From positions 23,464 through 33,982 of the forward strand of contig KL569417.1 of NCBI GenBank assembly GCA_000715685.1: a stretch of DNA of 10,519 nt, written 5' to 3'. Origin of the DNA: Streptomyces lilacinus. GTDB taxonomy: Bacteria > Actinomycetota > Actinomycetes > Streptomycetales > Streptomycetaceae. The notes beneath the pieces are model-generated. The model did not search any database. It worked only from the letters and a program-made list of their open reading frames with translations, and was not told where the DNA came from. Both the position numbers and the translations under genes were made by a program. Shown here in pieces: positions 1 through 7,557 of this stretch (the stretch's first letter is position 1; the number at the start of each line of letters is the position of its first letter).

Positions 1-971
1 GCCCGGACGTCACCGCGCGCCTGGACACCGTCCGGCTCACCGCCGACGGCCCGGACCGGGTGCGGATCGACGGGGTGCGCGGCGAGTGCCCGCCGCCGAC
101 GCTCAAGGTGGGGCTCACGCGCATGGGCGGCCACCGCGACGAGGTCGTCTTCGTGCTGACCGGCCTCGACATCGAGGCCAAGGCCCGGCTCGTGCGCGCC
201 CAGTTGGACGGGGTGCTGGCCGCCCACCGCCCGGCCGAGGTGCGCTGGACCCTGGCCCGTACGGACAGGGCGGACGCGGCGGTGCAGGAGGAGGCCGGCG
301 CCCTGCTGCGGCTGGTGGTGCGCGACCGCGACCCGGAGGTCGGGCACGCCGTGCGCACGGCCTGCGTCGAACTGGCCCTGGCCAGCTACCCCGGCTTCCA
401 CGTCGCCGGGCCGCCGGCGAAGGGCACGCCGTACGGGGTGTTCGAGGCGGCGTACGTGGAGCCGGAGGCGGTGCGCCACGCGGCGGTGCTGCCCGACGGG
501 ACGCGGGTGCCCGTCCTGCCCCCGCCGGCCCGGTCGGGCGGCCGGGGCGCGGTGGTGGGCCGCCCGAAGGTGCTGCTGCCCGACCCGCTGCCGCCCGGCC
601 CGACGCGCCGCGCGCCGCTGGGGCTGGTCGCGGGGGCGCGCAGCGGGGACAAGGGCGGCAGCGCGAACGTCGGCGTGTGGGTGCGCGACGAGGCCGCGTG
701 GCGGTGGCTGGCGCACGAGCTGACAGTGGAACGCTTCCGCCAACTGCTGCCGGAGACGGTGGGTTTCGCGGTCGAGCGCCACGTACTCCCGAATCTTCGG
801 GCGCTGAACTTCGTCGTCGACGGCCTCCTCGGCGAGGGCGTCGCCTCCCAGTCCCGCTTCGACCCGCAGGCCAAGGCGGTGGGCGAGTGGCTGCGCGCCC
901 GGCACGTCGACATCCCGGAGGCGCTGCTCGCGCGGCTCTCGCCGCTCTCTCGGGCGGAGGGGGACCTGTGA
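1..971 (+). CDS. AtuA-family (DUF1446) protein, 5'-truncated by the window edge
   Basis: The frame is open from the first complete codon at position 3, giving 322 visible residues. The GTG at 60 is only the first start-like codon inside the window and is not the true start, because coding sequence runs back to the edge. The C-terminal domain has the family-typical ARSGDKGGSANVGV stretch (about 634-680), followed by a segment ending NLRALNFVVDGLLGEG and a final helix. Family members run to roughly 450-600 residues, so the N-terminal part is missing. AtuA is required for acyclic terpene use in Pseudomonas, but its biochemical role is unclear to me. The stop overlaps the next gene's GTG start (GTGA, 968-971), so the two are probably translationally coupled. 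The family call is strong; the pathway is inferred from the neighbours. Confidence 0.85.
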   Translation, partial: PDVTARLDTVRLTADGPDRVRIDGVRGECPPPTLKVGLTRMGGHRDEVVFVLTGLDIEAKARLVRAQLDGVLAAHRPAEVRWTLARTDRADAAVQEEAGALLRLVVRDRDPEVGHAVRTACVELALASYPGFHVAGPPAKGTPYGVFEAAYVEPEAVRHAAVLPDGTRVPVLPPPARSGGRGAVVGRPKVLLPDPLPPGPTRRAPLGLVAGARSGDKGGSANVGVWVRDEAAWRWLAHELTVERFRQLLPETVGFAVERHVLPNLRALNFVVDGLLGEGVASQSRFDPQAKAVGEWLRARHVDIPEALLARLSPLSRAEGDL

Positions 972-2547
972 CCGTCCTGGCCTCGGACCTCGACCCGGCC
1001 TCCCCCGAGTACGCGGCCAACCGGGCCGCGATGCTGACCCGCCTCGCGGAGGTCGAGGCCGAGCACGCCAGGGCCGTCGCGGGCGGCGGCGAGAAGTACA
1101 CCGCCCGGCACCGGGCACGCGGCAAGCTGCCGGCCCGGGAGCGGGTGGAGCTGCTGCTCGACGCGGACACGCCGTTCCTGGAGCTGTCGCCGCTGGCCGC
1201 GTGGGGCAGCGACCACGCCGTCGGCGCGTCGCTCGTCACCGGCATCGGCGTCGTCGAGGGCGTCGAGTGTCTGATCACCGCGAACGACCCGACCGTGCGC
1301 GGCGGGGCCAGCAACCCCTGGACGCTGCGGAAGGCCCTGCGGGCCAACGAGATCGCGCTGGCCAACCGGCTGCCGGTGATCTCGCTCGTGGAGTCGGGCG
1401 GCGCGGACCTGCCCAGCCAGAAGGAGATCTTCATACCGGGCGGCGGCCTCTTCCGCGACCTCACCCGCCTCTCCGCCGCCGGCATCCCGACGCTGGCCGT
1501 GGTCTTCGGCAACTCCACCGCCGGCGGCGCGTACGTGCCCGGCATGTCCGACCACGTGATCATGGTGAAGGAGCAGGCGAAGGTCTTCCTGCTGTCTCTT
1601 ATACACATGGCGAGGAGAGCGACGACGAGTCGCTCGGCGGCGCCGACATGCACGCCCGCGTCTCGGGGCTCGCGGACTACTTCGCCGTGGACGAGAGGGA
1701 CGCGCTGCGGCAGGCGCGGCGGGTCGTGGCGCGCCTCAACTGGCGTACAACGCAAGCCGGCACTGCTCCGGACCCGCTGTACGACGCGGAGGAGCTGCTC
1801 GGCGTCGTACCGGGCGACCTGAAGGTGCCCTTCGACCCGCGCGAGGTCGTCGCCCGGATCGTGGACGGCTCGGACTTCGACGAGTTCAAGCCGCTGTACG
1901 GGCCGAGCCTGGTGACGGGCTGGGCCCGGCTCCACGGCTATCCGATCGGCGTCCTCGCCAACGCCCGGGGCGTGCTCTTCAGCCCCGAGTCGCAGAAGGC
2001 GGCGCAGTTCATCCAGCTCGCCAACCAGCGCGACATCCCCCTGCTCTTCCTCCACAACACCACCGGCTACATGGTCGGCCGCGCCTACGAACAGGGCGGC
2101 ATCATCAAGCACGGCGCCATGATGATCAACGCCGTGGCGAACTCCCGCGTCCCGCACCTCTCCGTCCTGATGGGCGCCTCCTACGGCGCCGGGCACTACG
2201 GGATGTGCGGCCGGGCCTACGACCCGCGCTTCCTCTTCACCTGGCCGAGCGCCAAGTCGGCCGTCATGGGCCCGCAACAGCTCGCCGGCGTGCTCTCCCT
2301 CGTCGCCCGCGCGTCGGCGGCGGCGAAGGGCCGGCCGTACGACGAGGACGCCGACGCGGCGCTGCGCGCGGCGGTGGAGCGGCAGATCGAGGCGGAGTCG
2401 CTGCCCCTCTTCCTGTCCGGGCGGCTGTACGACGACGGGGTCATCGACCCGCGGGACACCCGCACCGTGCTCGGGATCTGTCTGTCGGCCGTGCACGGCG
2501 CGCCCGTGGAGGGCGCACGGGGCGGCTTCGGCGTCTTCCGGATGTGA
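968..2547 (+). CDS. Acyl-CoA carboxylase carboxyltransferase (beta) subunit, frame broken by embedded adapter
   Basis: This subunit would transfer the carboxyl group from carboxybiotin to an acyl-CoA, working with the biotin carboxylase/carrier encoded next. The start is GTG at 968, behind GGAGG at 956-960 with a 7-base gap. Residues 1-208 (968-1591) include the N-terminal crotonase-fold half with NSTAGGAYVPGMSD, the first oxyanion-hole loop. The second half (1609-2547, a different frame, 312 residues) starts GEESDDESLGGADMHAR and carries MGASYGAGHYGM (from 2170), the second oxyanion loop. Between them lie 17 adapter bases where the family has about ten conserved residues, GGPPLVKMAT or similar. 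Restoring about 30 bases for the 17 would rejoin the frames and give about 530 residues, the usual length. The type resembles methylcrotonyl-, geranyl- and propionyl-CoA carboxylases; the substrate is not certain. Confidence 0.93.
1592..1608 (+). other. Embedded Tn5/Nextera mosaic-end adapter (assembly artefact)
   Basis: These 17 bases, CTGTCTCTTATACACAT, are identical to the first 17 of the 19-base Tn5 mosaic end used in transposase-based sequencing libraries. They are AT-rich in a very GC-rich gene, fall exactly where the carboxyltransferase frame breaks, and replace a conserved protein segment. No transposase, inverted partner nearby or target duplication is visible, so this is not a mobile element. 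Confidence 0.96.
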
Positions 2548-2558
2548 GGGGCTGCCCG

Positions 2559-4541
2559 ATGATCTCTTCCGTGCTCGTCGCCAACCGCGGCGAGATCGCC
2601 TGCCGCGTCTTCCGCACCTGCCGCGCCCTGGGCATCGCGACGGTCGCCGTCCACTCCGACCCCGACGCCGGCGCCCTCCACGTCCGCGAGGCCGACGCGA
2701 CGGTGCGACTGCCGGGCGCGGCGCCCACGGACACGTACCTGCGCGGCGACCTGATCGTGCGGGCCGCGCTGGCGGCGGGCGCGGACGCGGTGCACCCGGG
2801 CTACGGCTTCCTGTCCGAGAGCGCGGACTTCGCGCGGGCGGTGACGGATGCGGGGCTGGTGTGGATCGGGCCGCCGGCGGAGGCGATCGAGGCGATGGCC
2901 TCGAAAACCCGCGCCAAACGCGTCATGGCCGCCGCCGGCGTCCCCCTCCTCGCCCCGGTGGAACCGGGCGCGGCCGCGGAGGCCGACCTCCCGCTGCTGC
3001 TCAAGGCCGCCGCGGGCGGCGGCGGACGCGGCATGCGCGTCGTCCGCGACCTCGCCGCCCTCGACGCCGAGCTGGCCTCCGCCCGTGCGGAGGCCGAAGC
3101 CGCCTTCGGCGACGCCGAGGTCTTCGCCGAACCGTACGTCGAGGGCGCCCGCCACGTGGAGGTCCAGATCCTCGCCGACGCCCACGGCACCGTCTGGACC
3201 GTCGGCACCCGCGACTGCTCCCTCCAACGCCGCCACCAGAAGGTCGTCGAGGAGTCCCCGGCACCGGGCCTCACGGACGCAATGCGCGCAACCCTGTACG
3301 CAGCCGCCGAGGCCGCCGCCCGGGCGATCGACTACGTGGGCGCGGGCACGGTCGAGTTCCTGCTGCCGAGGGAGCCGGCGGATGGGCGCGGCCCGTACTT
3401 CCTGGAGATGAACACGCGCCTGCAGGTCGAACACCCCGTGACGGAGGCGGTGTACGGGCTGGACCTGGTGGCGCTGCAGATCGCCGTGGCGGAGGGCGGT
3501 TGGCTGCCTCCCACGCCCCCGGAACCGCGCGGCCACGCGGTGGAGGCCCGCTTGTATGCGGAGGACCCGGGGCGGGGATATGCACCGCAGACGGGGAGGC
3601 TGCACAGGCTGTGGATACCGGGGGCGCCCTCGGGCGCCGTGGGGGTCGGACTCCGCACCGACACCGGCTACGCCACCCACGACACCGTCACCCCCCACTA
3701 CGACCCCCTCCTCGCCAAGGTCGTCGCCCACGCCCCCACCCGCCCCGAGGCCCTCCGCCTCCTCGCCCGTGCGCTCGAACGCGCCGAGCTCCACGGCCCG
3801 TACACCAACCGCGACCTCCTCGTCCGCACGCTCCGGCACCCGGAGTTCGCCGCCGGCCCCCCGGACACCGGCTTCCTCGACCGCGCCCTTCCCGAGCTGA
3901 CCGCGCCCCGCGACGGCCGCGACGCCCGACTCGCCGCCCTCGCCGCCGCCCTGGCCGAGGCCTCGGCCGCCGGCCGCCCCGGCGCCTGGCGCAACGTCCC
4001 CTCCCAACCCCAGCACAAGCGCTACCGCTCCCACCCCGACGGCACGGAGCACGAGATCCGCTACTGGTCCACACGCCAGGGCCTCGAGCCCGAGGACTTC
4101 CCCGGCGTACGCGTCGTCGACGCCGCCCCGGACCGCGTGGTCCTGGAGATCGACGGCGTCGGCCGCACCTTCCCCGTAGCCGTATACGGCGCGTACGACA
4201 CGTACGACGACGGCCGCATCCACGTAGGCCCCCACACCCTCACCCCCCTCCCCCGCTTCCCCGACCCCACCACCCGCCCCGCCGAACCCGGCTCCCTCCT
4301 CGCCCCCATGCCCGGCACCGTCGTCCGGATCGCGGACGGCCTCGCCGTGGGGGCGCCCGTCACGGCCGGACAGCCGCTGCTGTGGCTGGAGGCGATGAAG
4401 ATGGAGCACCGCGTCGTCGCCCCGACCGCCGGCACGCTGACCGCTCTGCGCGCAGCGCCCGGCCGACAGGTGGAGGTGGGCGAACTGCTCGCCGTGGTCA
4501 CCGAGAACGTGGTCACCGAGACCGAGGAGAGAACATCGTGA
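2559..4541 (+). CDS. Biotin carboxylase / biotin carboxyl carrier (alpha) subunit of acyl-CoA carboxylase
   Basis: ATP-dependent carboxylation of biotin and its delivery to the carboxyltransferase subunit. ATG at 2559 is chosen because the biotin carboxylase N-terminus (SSVLVANRGEIACRVFRTC) starts at once and AGGGG lies at 2547-2551; upstream in-frame starts read into the previous gene. The product is 660 residues, normal for a fused alpha subunit. In order: biotin carboxylase N-terminal domain (about 1-110), ATP-grasp with the glycine-rich loop KAAAGGGGRGM from Lys149, RRHQKVVEE (from Arg225) and EMNTRLQVEHPVTE (from Glu283), the C-terminal biotin carboxylase domain to about 445, a less conserved linker, and the biotinyl domain with EAMKMEH, biotinylated Lys614. 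The gap to the carboxyltransferase stop is 11 bases. All catalytic motifs look intact. Family assignment is very secure; acyl specificity is set by the partner. Confidence 0.96.
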   Translation: MISSVLVANRGEIACRVFRTCRALGIATVAVHSDPDAGALHVREADATVRLPGAAPTDTYLRGDLIVRAALAAGADAVHPGYGFLSESADFARAVTDAGLVWIGPPAEAIEAMASKTRAKRVMAAAGVPLLAPVEPGAAAEADLPLLLKAAAGGGGRGMRVVRDLAALDAELASARAEAEAAFGDAEVFAEPYVEGARHVEVQILADAHGTVWTVGTRDCSLQRRHQKVVEESPAPGLTDAMRATLYAAAEAAARAIDYVGAGTVEFLLPREPADGRGPYFLEMNTRLQVEHPVTEAVYGLDLVALQIAVAEGGWLPPTPPEPRGHAVEARLYAEDPGRGYAPQTGRLHRLWIPGAPSGAVGVGLRTDTGYATHDTVTPHYDPLLAKVVAHAPTRPEALRLLARALERAELHGPYTNRDLLVRTLRHPEFAAGPPDTGFLDRALPELTAPRDGRDARLAALAAALAEASAAGRPGAWRNVPSQPQHKRYRSHPDGTEHEIRYWSTRQGLEPEDFPGVRVVDAAPDRVVLEIDGVGRTFPVAVYGAYDTYDDGRIHVGPHTLTPLPRFPDPTTRPAEPGSLLAPMPGTVVRIADGLAVGAPVTAGQPLLWLEAMKMEHRVVAPTAGTLTALRAAPGRQVEVGELLAVVTENVVTETEERTS

Positions 4542-5698
4542 CCTCCCTGATCGAGTCGCCCGAACGCCGCGCCCTGCGCTCCGCCGTCGCCGCCCTCGCC
4601 GCCCGCTACGGCCGGGACTACTTCGCCGCCGCCGTCCGCGAGGGCACCCACGCCGACGAGCTCTGGGCGGAGGCCGGCAAGCTCGGCTACCTCGGCGTCG
4701 CCCTGCCCGAGGCGTACGGGGGCGGGGGCGCCGGCATCGCCGAACTCGCCCTCGTCCTCGAGGAGCTGGGCACCGCCGGGTGCCCGCTCCTCATGATGGT
4801 CGTCTCGCCCGCCATCTGCGGCACCGTGATCGCCCGCTTCGGCACGGACGCCCAGAAGAGCGCGTGGCTGCCGGGCCTCGCCGCCGGGACCACGAGGATG
4901 GCCTTCGGGATCACCGAGCCCGACGCGGGGTCCAACTCCCACCGCCTGACCACCACCGCCCGCCGCGACGGCACCGACTGGATCCTCACCGGCCGCAAGG
5001 TCTTCATCTCCGGCGTCGACGTCGCCGACGCGACCCTGGTCGTCGGCCGCACCGAGGACGCCCGCAGCGGCAGGCTCAAGCCCTGCCTGTTCGTCGTCGG
5101 CCGCGACACGCCCGGCTTCACGCGTCGCCTCATACCCATGGACGTCTCGTCACCGGAGAAACAGTTCGAGCTCGTCCTGGACGCGGTGCGACTGCCCGCC
5201 GACGCGCTCGTCGGCGACGAGGACGCCGGCCTGCTGCAGCTCTTCGCCGGCCTCAACCCGGAGCGCGTCATGACGGCGGCGTTCGCGATCGGGATGGGCC
5301 GGTACGCCGTCGCGCGGGCCGTCGCCTACGCCCGTACCCGGCGGGTGTGGGACGAACCGATCGGTGCCCACCAGGCCGTCGCGCACCCGCTCGCGCAGTC
5401 GCACATCGAGCTCGAGCTGGCCCGGCTGATGATGTACAAGGCCGCCGACCTGTACGACGCGGGCGACGACGCCGGCGCGGGCGAGGCCGCCAACATGGCG
5501 AAGTACGCGGCCGCCGAGGCCGCGGTGCGGGCCGTCGACCACGCCGTCCACACCCTCGGCGGCAACGGCCTGAGCACGGAGTTCGGGCTCGCCTCGCTGA
5601 TCACGGCGGCGCGGGTGGCACGGGTGGCGCCGGTGAGCCGGGAGATGATCCTCAACTACGTGTCGCACCAGACCTTGGGGCTCCCCAAGTCGTACTGA
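4538..5698 (+). CDS. Acyl-CoA dehydrogenase (FAD), isovaleryl/citronellyl-CoA dehydrogenase-like
   Basis: Likely oxidises an acyl-CoA to its 2,3-enoyl-CoA, feeding the carboxylase encoded just upstream. GTG at 4538 overlaps the previous stop (GTGA), with AGGAG at 4525-4529 and an 8-base gap. The 386 residues match the family's usual length. Visible are the N-terminal helical domain with LGYLGVALPEAYGGGG (residues 49-64), the flavin/substrate loop MAFGITEPDAGSNS (121-134), the middle beta domain (about 135-230) and the C-terminal domain with LGGNGLSTE. The position that carries the catalytic Glu in medium/short-chain enzymes appears to be Pro365 here, while Glu242 in NPERVM fits the alternative position used by isovaleryl-CoA dehydrogenase. 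That alignment is by eye. The context suggests a branched or terpenoid substrate. Confidence 0.93.
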   Translation: MTSLIESPERRALRSAVAALAARYGRDYFAAAVREGTHADELWAEAGKLGYLGVALPEAYGGGGAGIAELALVLEELGTAGCPLLMMVVSPAICGTVIARFGTDAQKSAWLPGLAAGTTRMAFGITEPDAGSNSHRLTTTARRDGTDWILTGRKVFISGVDVADATLVVGRTEDARSGRLKPCLFVVGRDTPGFTRRLIPMDVSSPEKQFELVLDAVRLPADALVGDEDAGLLQLFAGLNPERVMTAAFAIGMGRYAVARAVAYARTRRVWDEPIGAHQAVAHPLAQSHIELELARLMMYKAADLYDAGDDAGAGEAANMAKYAAAEAAVRAVDHAVHTLGGNGLSTEFGLASLITAARVARVAPVSREMILNYVSHQTLGLPKSY

Positions 5699-5716
5699 GT
5701 CGTACCTCGTACTGAG
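5690..5716 (+). repeat. 10-base direct repeat TCGTACTGAG across the dehydrogenase stop
   Basis: TCGTACTGAG occurs at 5690-5699 and again at 5707-5716, with a third TCGTAC at 5700-5705 between them. The first copy contains the TGA stop of the dehydrogenase; the second lies just before the ribosome site of the TetR gene (AGGAG, 5717-5721). It may be a small local duplication of the gene end. An operator role is possible but the arrangement is direct, not palindromic as is usual for TetR sites. Confidence 0.6.
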
Positions 5717-5731
5717 AGGAGCCCGATCCCC

Positions 5732-6346
5732 ATGCCACAGGACCGCGGGCGCGCCACCCGCCGCCGCCTGCTGGAGGCGGCCGTCGCCTGCCTGGCGGAG
5801 TACGGCTGGACGGGCTCGACCGTCGCCGTGGTCGCCGAGCGCGCCGGGGTGTCGCGCGGCGCGGCCCAGCACCACTTCCCCACCCGCGAGGACCTGTTCA
5901 CGGCGGCGGTCGAGTACGTCGCGGAGGAGCGCTCGGCCGCGCTGCGCCGCGGCCTGCTGTCGCCGGCCCGGCTGATCGTCGGCCCGGCCCGTACGTACCC
6001 GGTGGTCGACGAGCTGGTGGCGCTCTGCACCGGCCCCCTCTTCCGCGCCGCCCTCCAGCTGTGGGTGGCGGCGGCGTACGAGGAGTCGCTGCGGGCCCGC
6101 GTCCTGGACCTCGAGGCCCGCGTGGGCCGGGAGGTGCACCGCATGGCCGTGGAGCTGCTCGGCGCGGACGAGCGACGGCCCGGTGTGCGCGAGGCGGTGC
6201 AGGGCCTGCTCGACATGGCCCGCGGCCTCGGCCTCGCCAACCTGCTGGCCGACGACGGCGCGCGGCGCGCGGGCGTGGTGCGTCAGTGGACGTCGATGCT
6301 CAACGACGTGCTGTACGGCGACGGGTGCGGGTGCCCCCCGGGCTAG
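5732..6346 (+). CDS. TetR/AcrR-family transcriptional regulator
   Basis: A 204-residue one-component DNA-binding regulator, a typical TetR length. ATG at 5732 follows AGGAG (5717-5721) with a 10-base gap. The N-terminal domain has RRRLLEAAVACLAEYGWTGS, then the helix-turn-helix AVVAERAGVSRGAAQHHF (residues 32-49) and TREDLF, all characteristic. The C-terminal ligand/dimer domain is variable, as expected, and ends with two cysteines (GCGCPPG). It is last in the catabolic operon on the same strand, 33 bases after the dehydrogenase, so it is a plausible local repressor responding to a pathway acyl-CoA. In Pseudomonas the atu and liu clusters also have local regulators. The ligand and operator are not deducible. 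Its stop shares CTAG (6343-6346) with the converging P450 gene. Confidence 0.93.
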   Translation: MPQDRGRATRRRLLEAAVACLAEYGWTGSTVAVVAERAGVSRGAAQHHFPTREDLFTAAVEYVAEERSAALRRGLLSPARLIVGPARTYPVVDELVALCTGPLFRAALQLWVAAAYEESLRARVLDLEARVGREVHRMAVELLGADERRPGVREAVQGLLDMARGLGLANLLADDGARRAGVVRQWTSMLNDVLYGDGCGCPPG

Positions 6347-7501
6347 GAGGAGGCGTCCCAGGTGACGGGGAGCCGGTGCACGCCGTAGACGTTCATGTTC
6401 GTCCGCAGGGGCACCTCCTCGGCCGGCACGTCCAGCCGCAGGGTGGGGAACCGCCTCAGCAGCGCCGGCAGGGCCACCGTCATCTCGACGCGGGCCAGTT
6501 GCTGGCCCAGGCACTGGTGGATGCCGTGCCCGAAACCCAGGTGTCCCGTGGCCTTACGGCGCAGGTCGAGGACGTCGGGGTCGGGGAACCGCTCCGGGTC
6601 CCGGTTGGCGGCTTCCAGCGAGACGGTGACGCTCTCGCCCGCCTTGATGATCCGGCCCTCCAGCTCGACGTCCTCCAGCGCGGACCGCACGCCGGTGGGG
6701 GCGACGGTCAGGTAGCGCATCAGCTCTTCGACGGCCTGGGGCGCGAGGTCCGGATCCGTGCGCAGGGCCTCGGCCTGGGCGGGGTTGCTGAGGAGCGCGA
6801 ACGTCCCGTGGGCGATCATGTTGGCGGTGGTGTCGAGCCCCGCGGCGAGCAGGAAGCCCCCGATGCCGGTCAGCTCCTCGTCGGTGAGATCGGAGTCGTT
6901 GGCCAGGTCGCCGAGCAGGTCGTCGGAGGGCGCGGCACGCTTGGCGGCGACCAACTCGGCCATGTACTCCAGGAATCCGACGAAGGCGGCGTGCCGCTCC
7001 TCGGGCGTCGCGTCCATGGACATGATCGTGTGGGCGTGGTCCTGGAAACGCTCACGGTCGGCGTAGGGCACGCCGAGCAGCTCGCAGATCATCAGCGCGG
7101 GGAGGGGCCGGGCGAACGCCTCGACCAGGTCCGCGCCCGGGCCGCGGCGCTCCATCGCGTCCAGGTGCTCGACGGTGATCTCCTCTACGCGCTCGGAGAG
7201 CTGCCGCATCCGGCGAACGGTGAACTTGCCTATCAGCAGCCGCCGGAAGCGTGTGTGCTCGGGCGCGTCCATCCCGGTCATGTCACCGACCGGGGCGGGC
7301 GGCAGCGGGCCCTCGGGACCGCCGGGGAAGGGGTAGTGCATCAGCTCGTAGCGCGAGCTGAAGCGGGGGTCGCCCAGGATCGAGCGGACGGCGGAGTAGC
7401 CGGTGGCCAGCCAGCCCATGTGACCGTCGGGGTAGCGCAGGGTCGAAGGGGCAGCCCGTGGGACGGGCGACGGGAAACTCGTGCAGTTCGTCGTGGCTCA
7501 T
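6343..7501 (-). CDS. Cytochrome P450, reading frame broken near the N-terminus
   Basis: Soluble bacterial haem monooxygenase. The main frame (7419 down to 6343, 358 codons) has the I-helix oxygen-activation motif AAGLDTTANMIAHG, the ExxR motif (EELMR, about 6716-6730) and the haem loop FGHGIHQCLGQQLARVE with the haem-ligand Cys codon at 6511-6513. The natural start is ATG at 7501, behind GGAGG with a 5-base gap. It opens MSHDELHEFPVARPTGCPFDP, a normal P450 beginning, but in another frame. The downstream frame reads STLRYPDGHMGWLATGYSAV. The two frames meet at GGGTCGA (7440-7446), read as FDP in one and STL in the other. P450s of this class have extra residues there, so a short segment with length 2 modulo 3 seems missing. 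No ferredoxin or reductase gene is present. The substrate is unknown. Confidence 0.9.
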
Positions 7502-7506
7502 GATGT

Positions 7507-7511
7507 CCTCC
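7507..7511 (-). promoter_or_regulatory. Ribosome-binding site of the P450 gene
   Basis: GGAGG on the minus strand, 5 bases before the ATG at 7501. It shows that translation starts at 7501 in the MSHDELHEF frame and not at the internal ATG 7419, which has no comparable site. This supports a broken gene over a short natural protein. Confidence 0.75.
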
Positions 7512-7557
7512 GATGCGGAAGGTTCAAGAAGAGTGATGACGCGCAGGGCTGTTGCTT

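Noticed and set aside
1592..1608. A natural insertion sequence or Tn5 remnant
   Set aside because: Only 17 bases of the engineered mosaic end are present, with no transposase, no second end next to it and no 9-base target duplication. The contig terminus carries the same adapter.
1738..1770. A less GC-rich patch in the carboxyltransferase (RTTQAGTAPD) as a possible second artefact
   Set aside because: The frame is kept on both sides and this is a variable linker in the family, so ordinary divergence is enough.
115..2496. A 793-codon minus-strand open frame opposite the AtuA and carboxyltransferase genes
   Set aside because: It is a GC-driven shadow: Arg/Pro/Gly-rich, without recognisable domains, and opposite two genes with clear homology. 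It also runs through the adapter.
2217..4409. A 730-codon minus-strand open frame opposite the biotin carboxylase gene
   Set aside because: Composition is Gly/Ala/Val/Arg-rich noise with no domain, and the plus strand encodes an intact biotin carboxylase over the same bases.
7420..7501. A short leader peptide upstream of a P450 starting at 7419
   Set aside because: The upstream residues are a typical P450 N-terminus with a good ribosome site, and the ATG at 7419 lies inside conserved sequence without one. A frame break explains both better.
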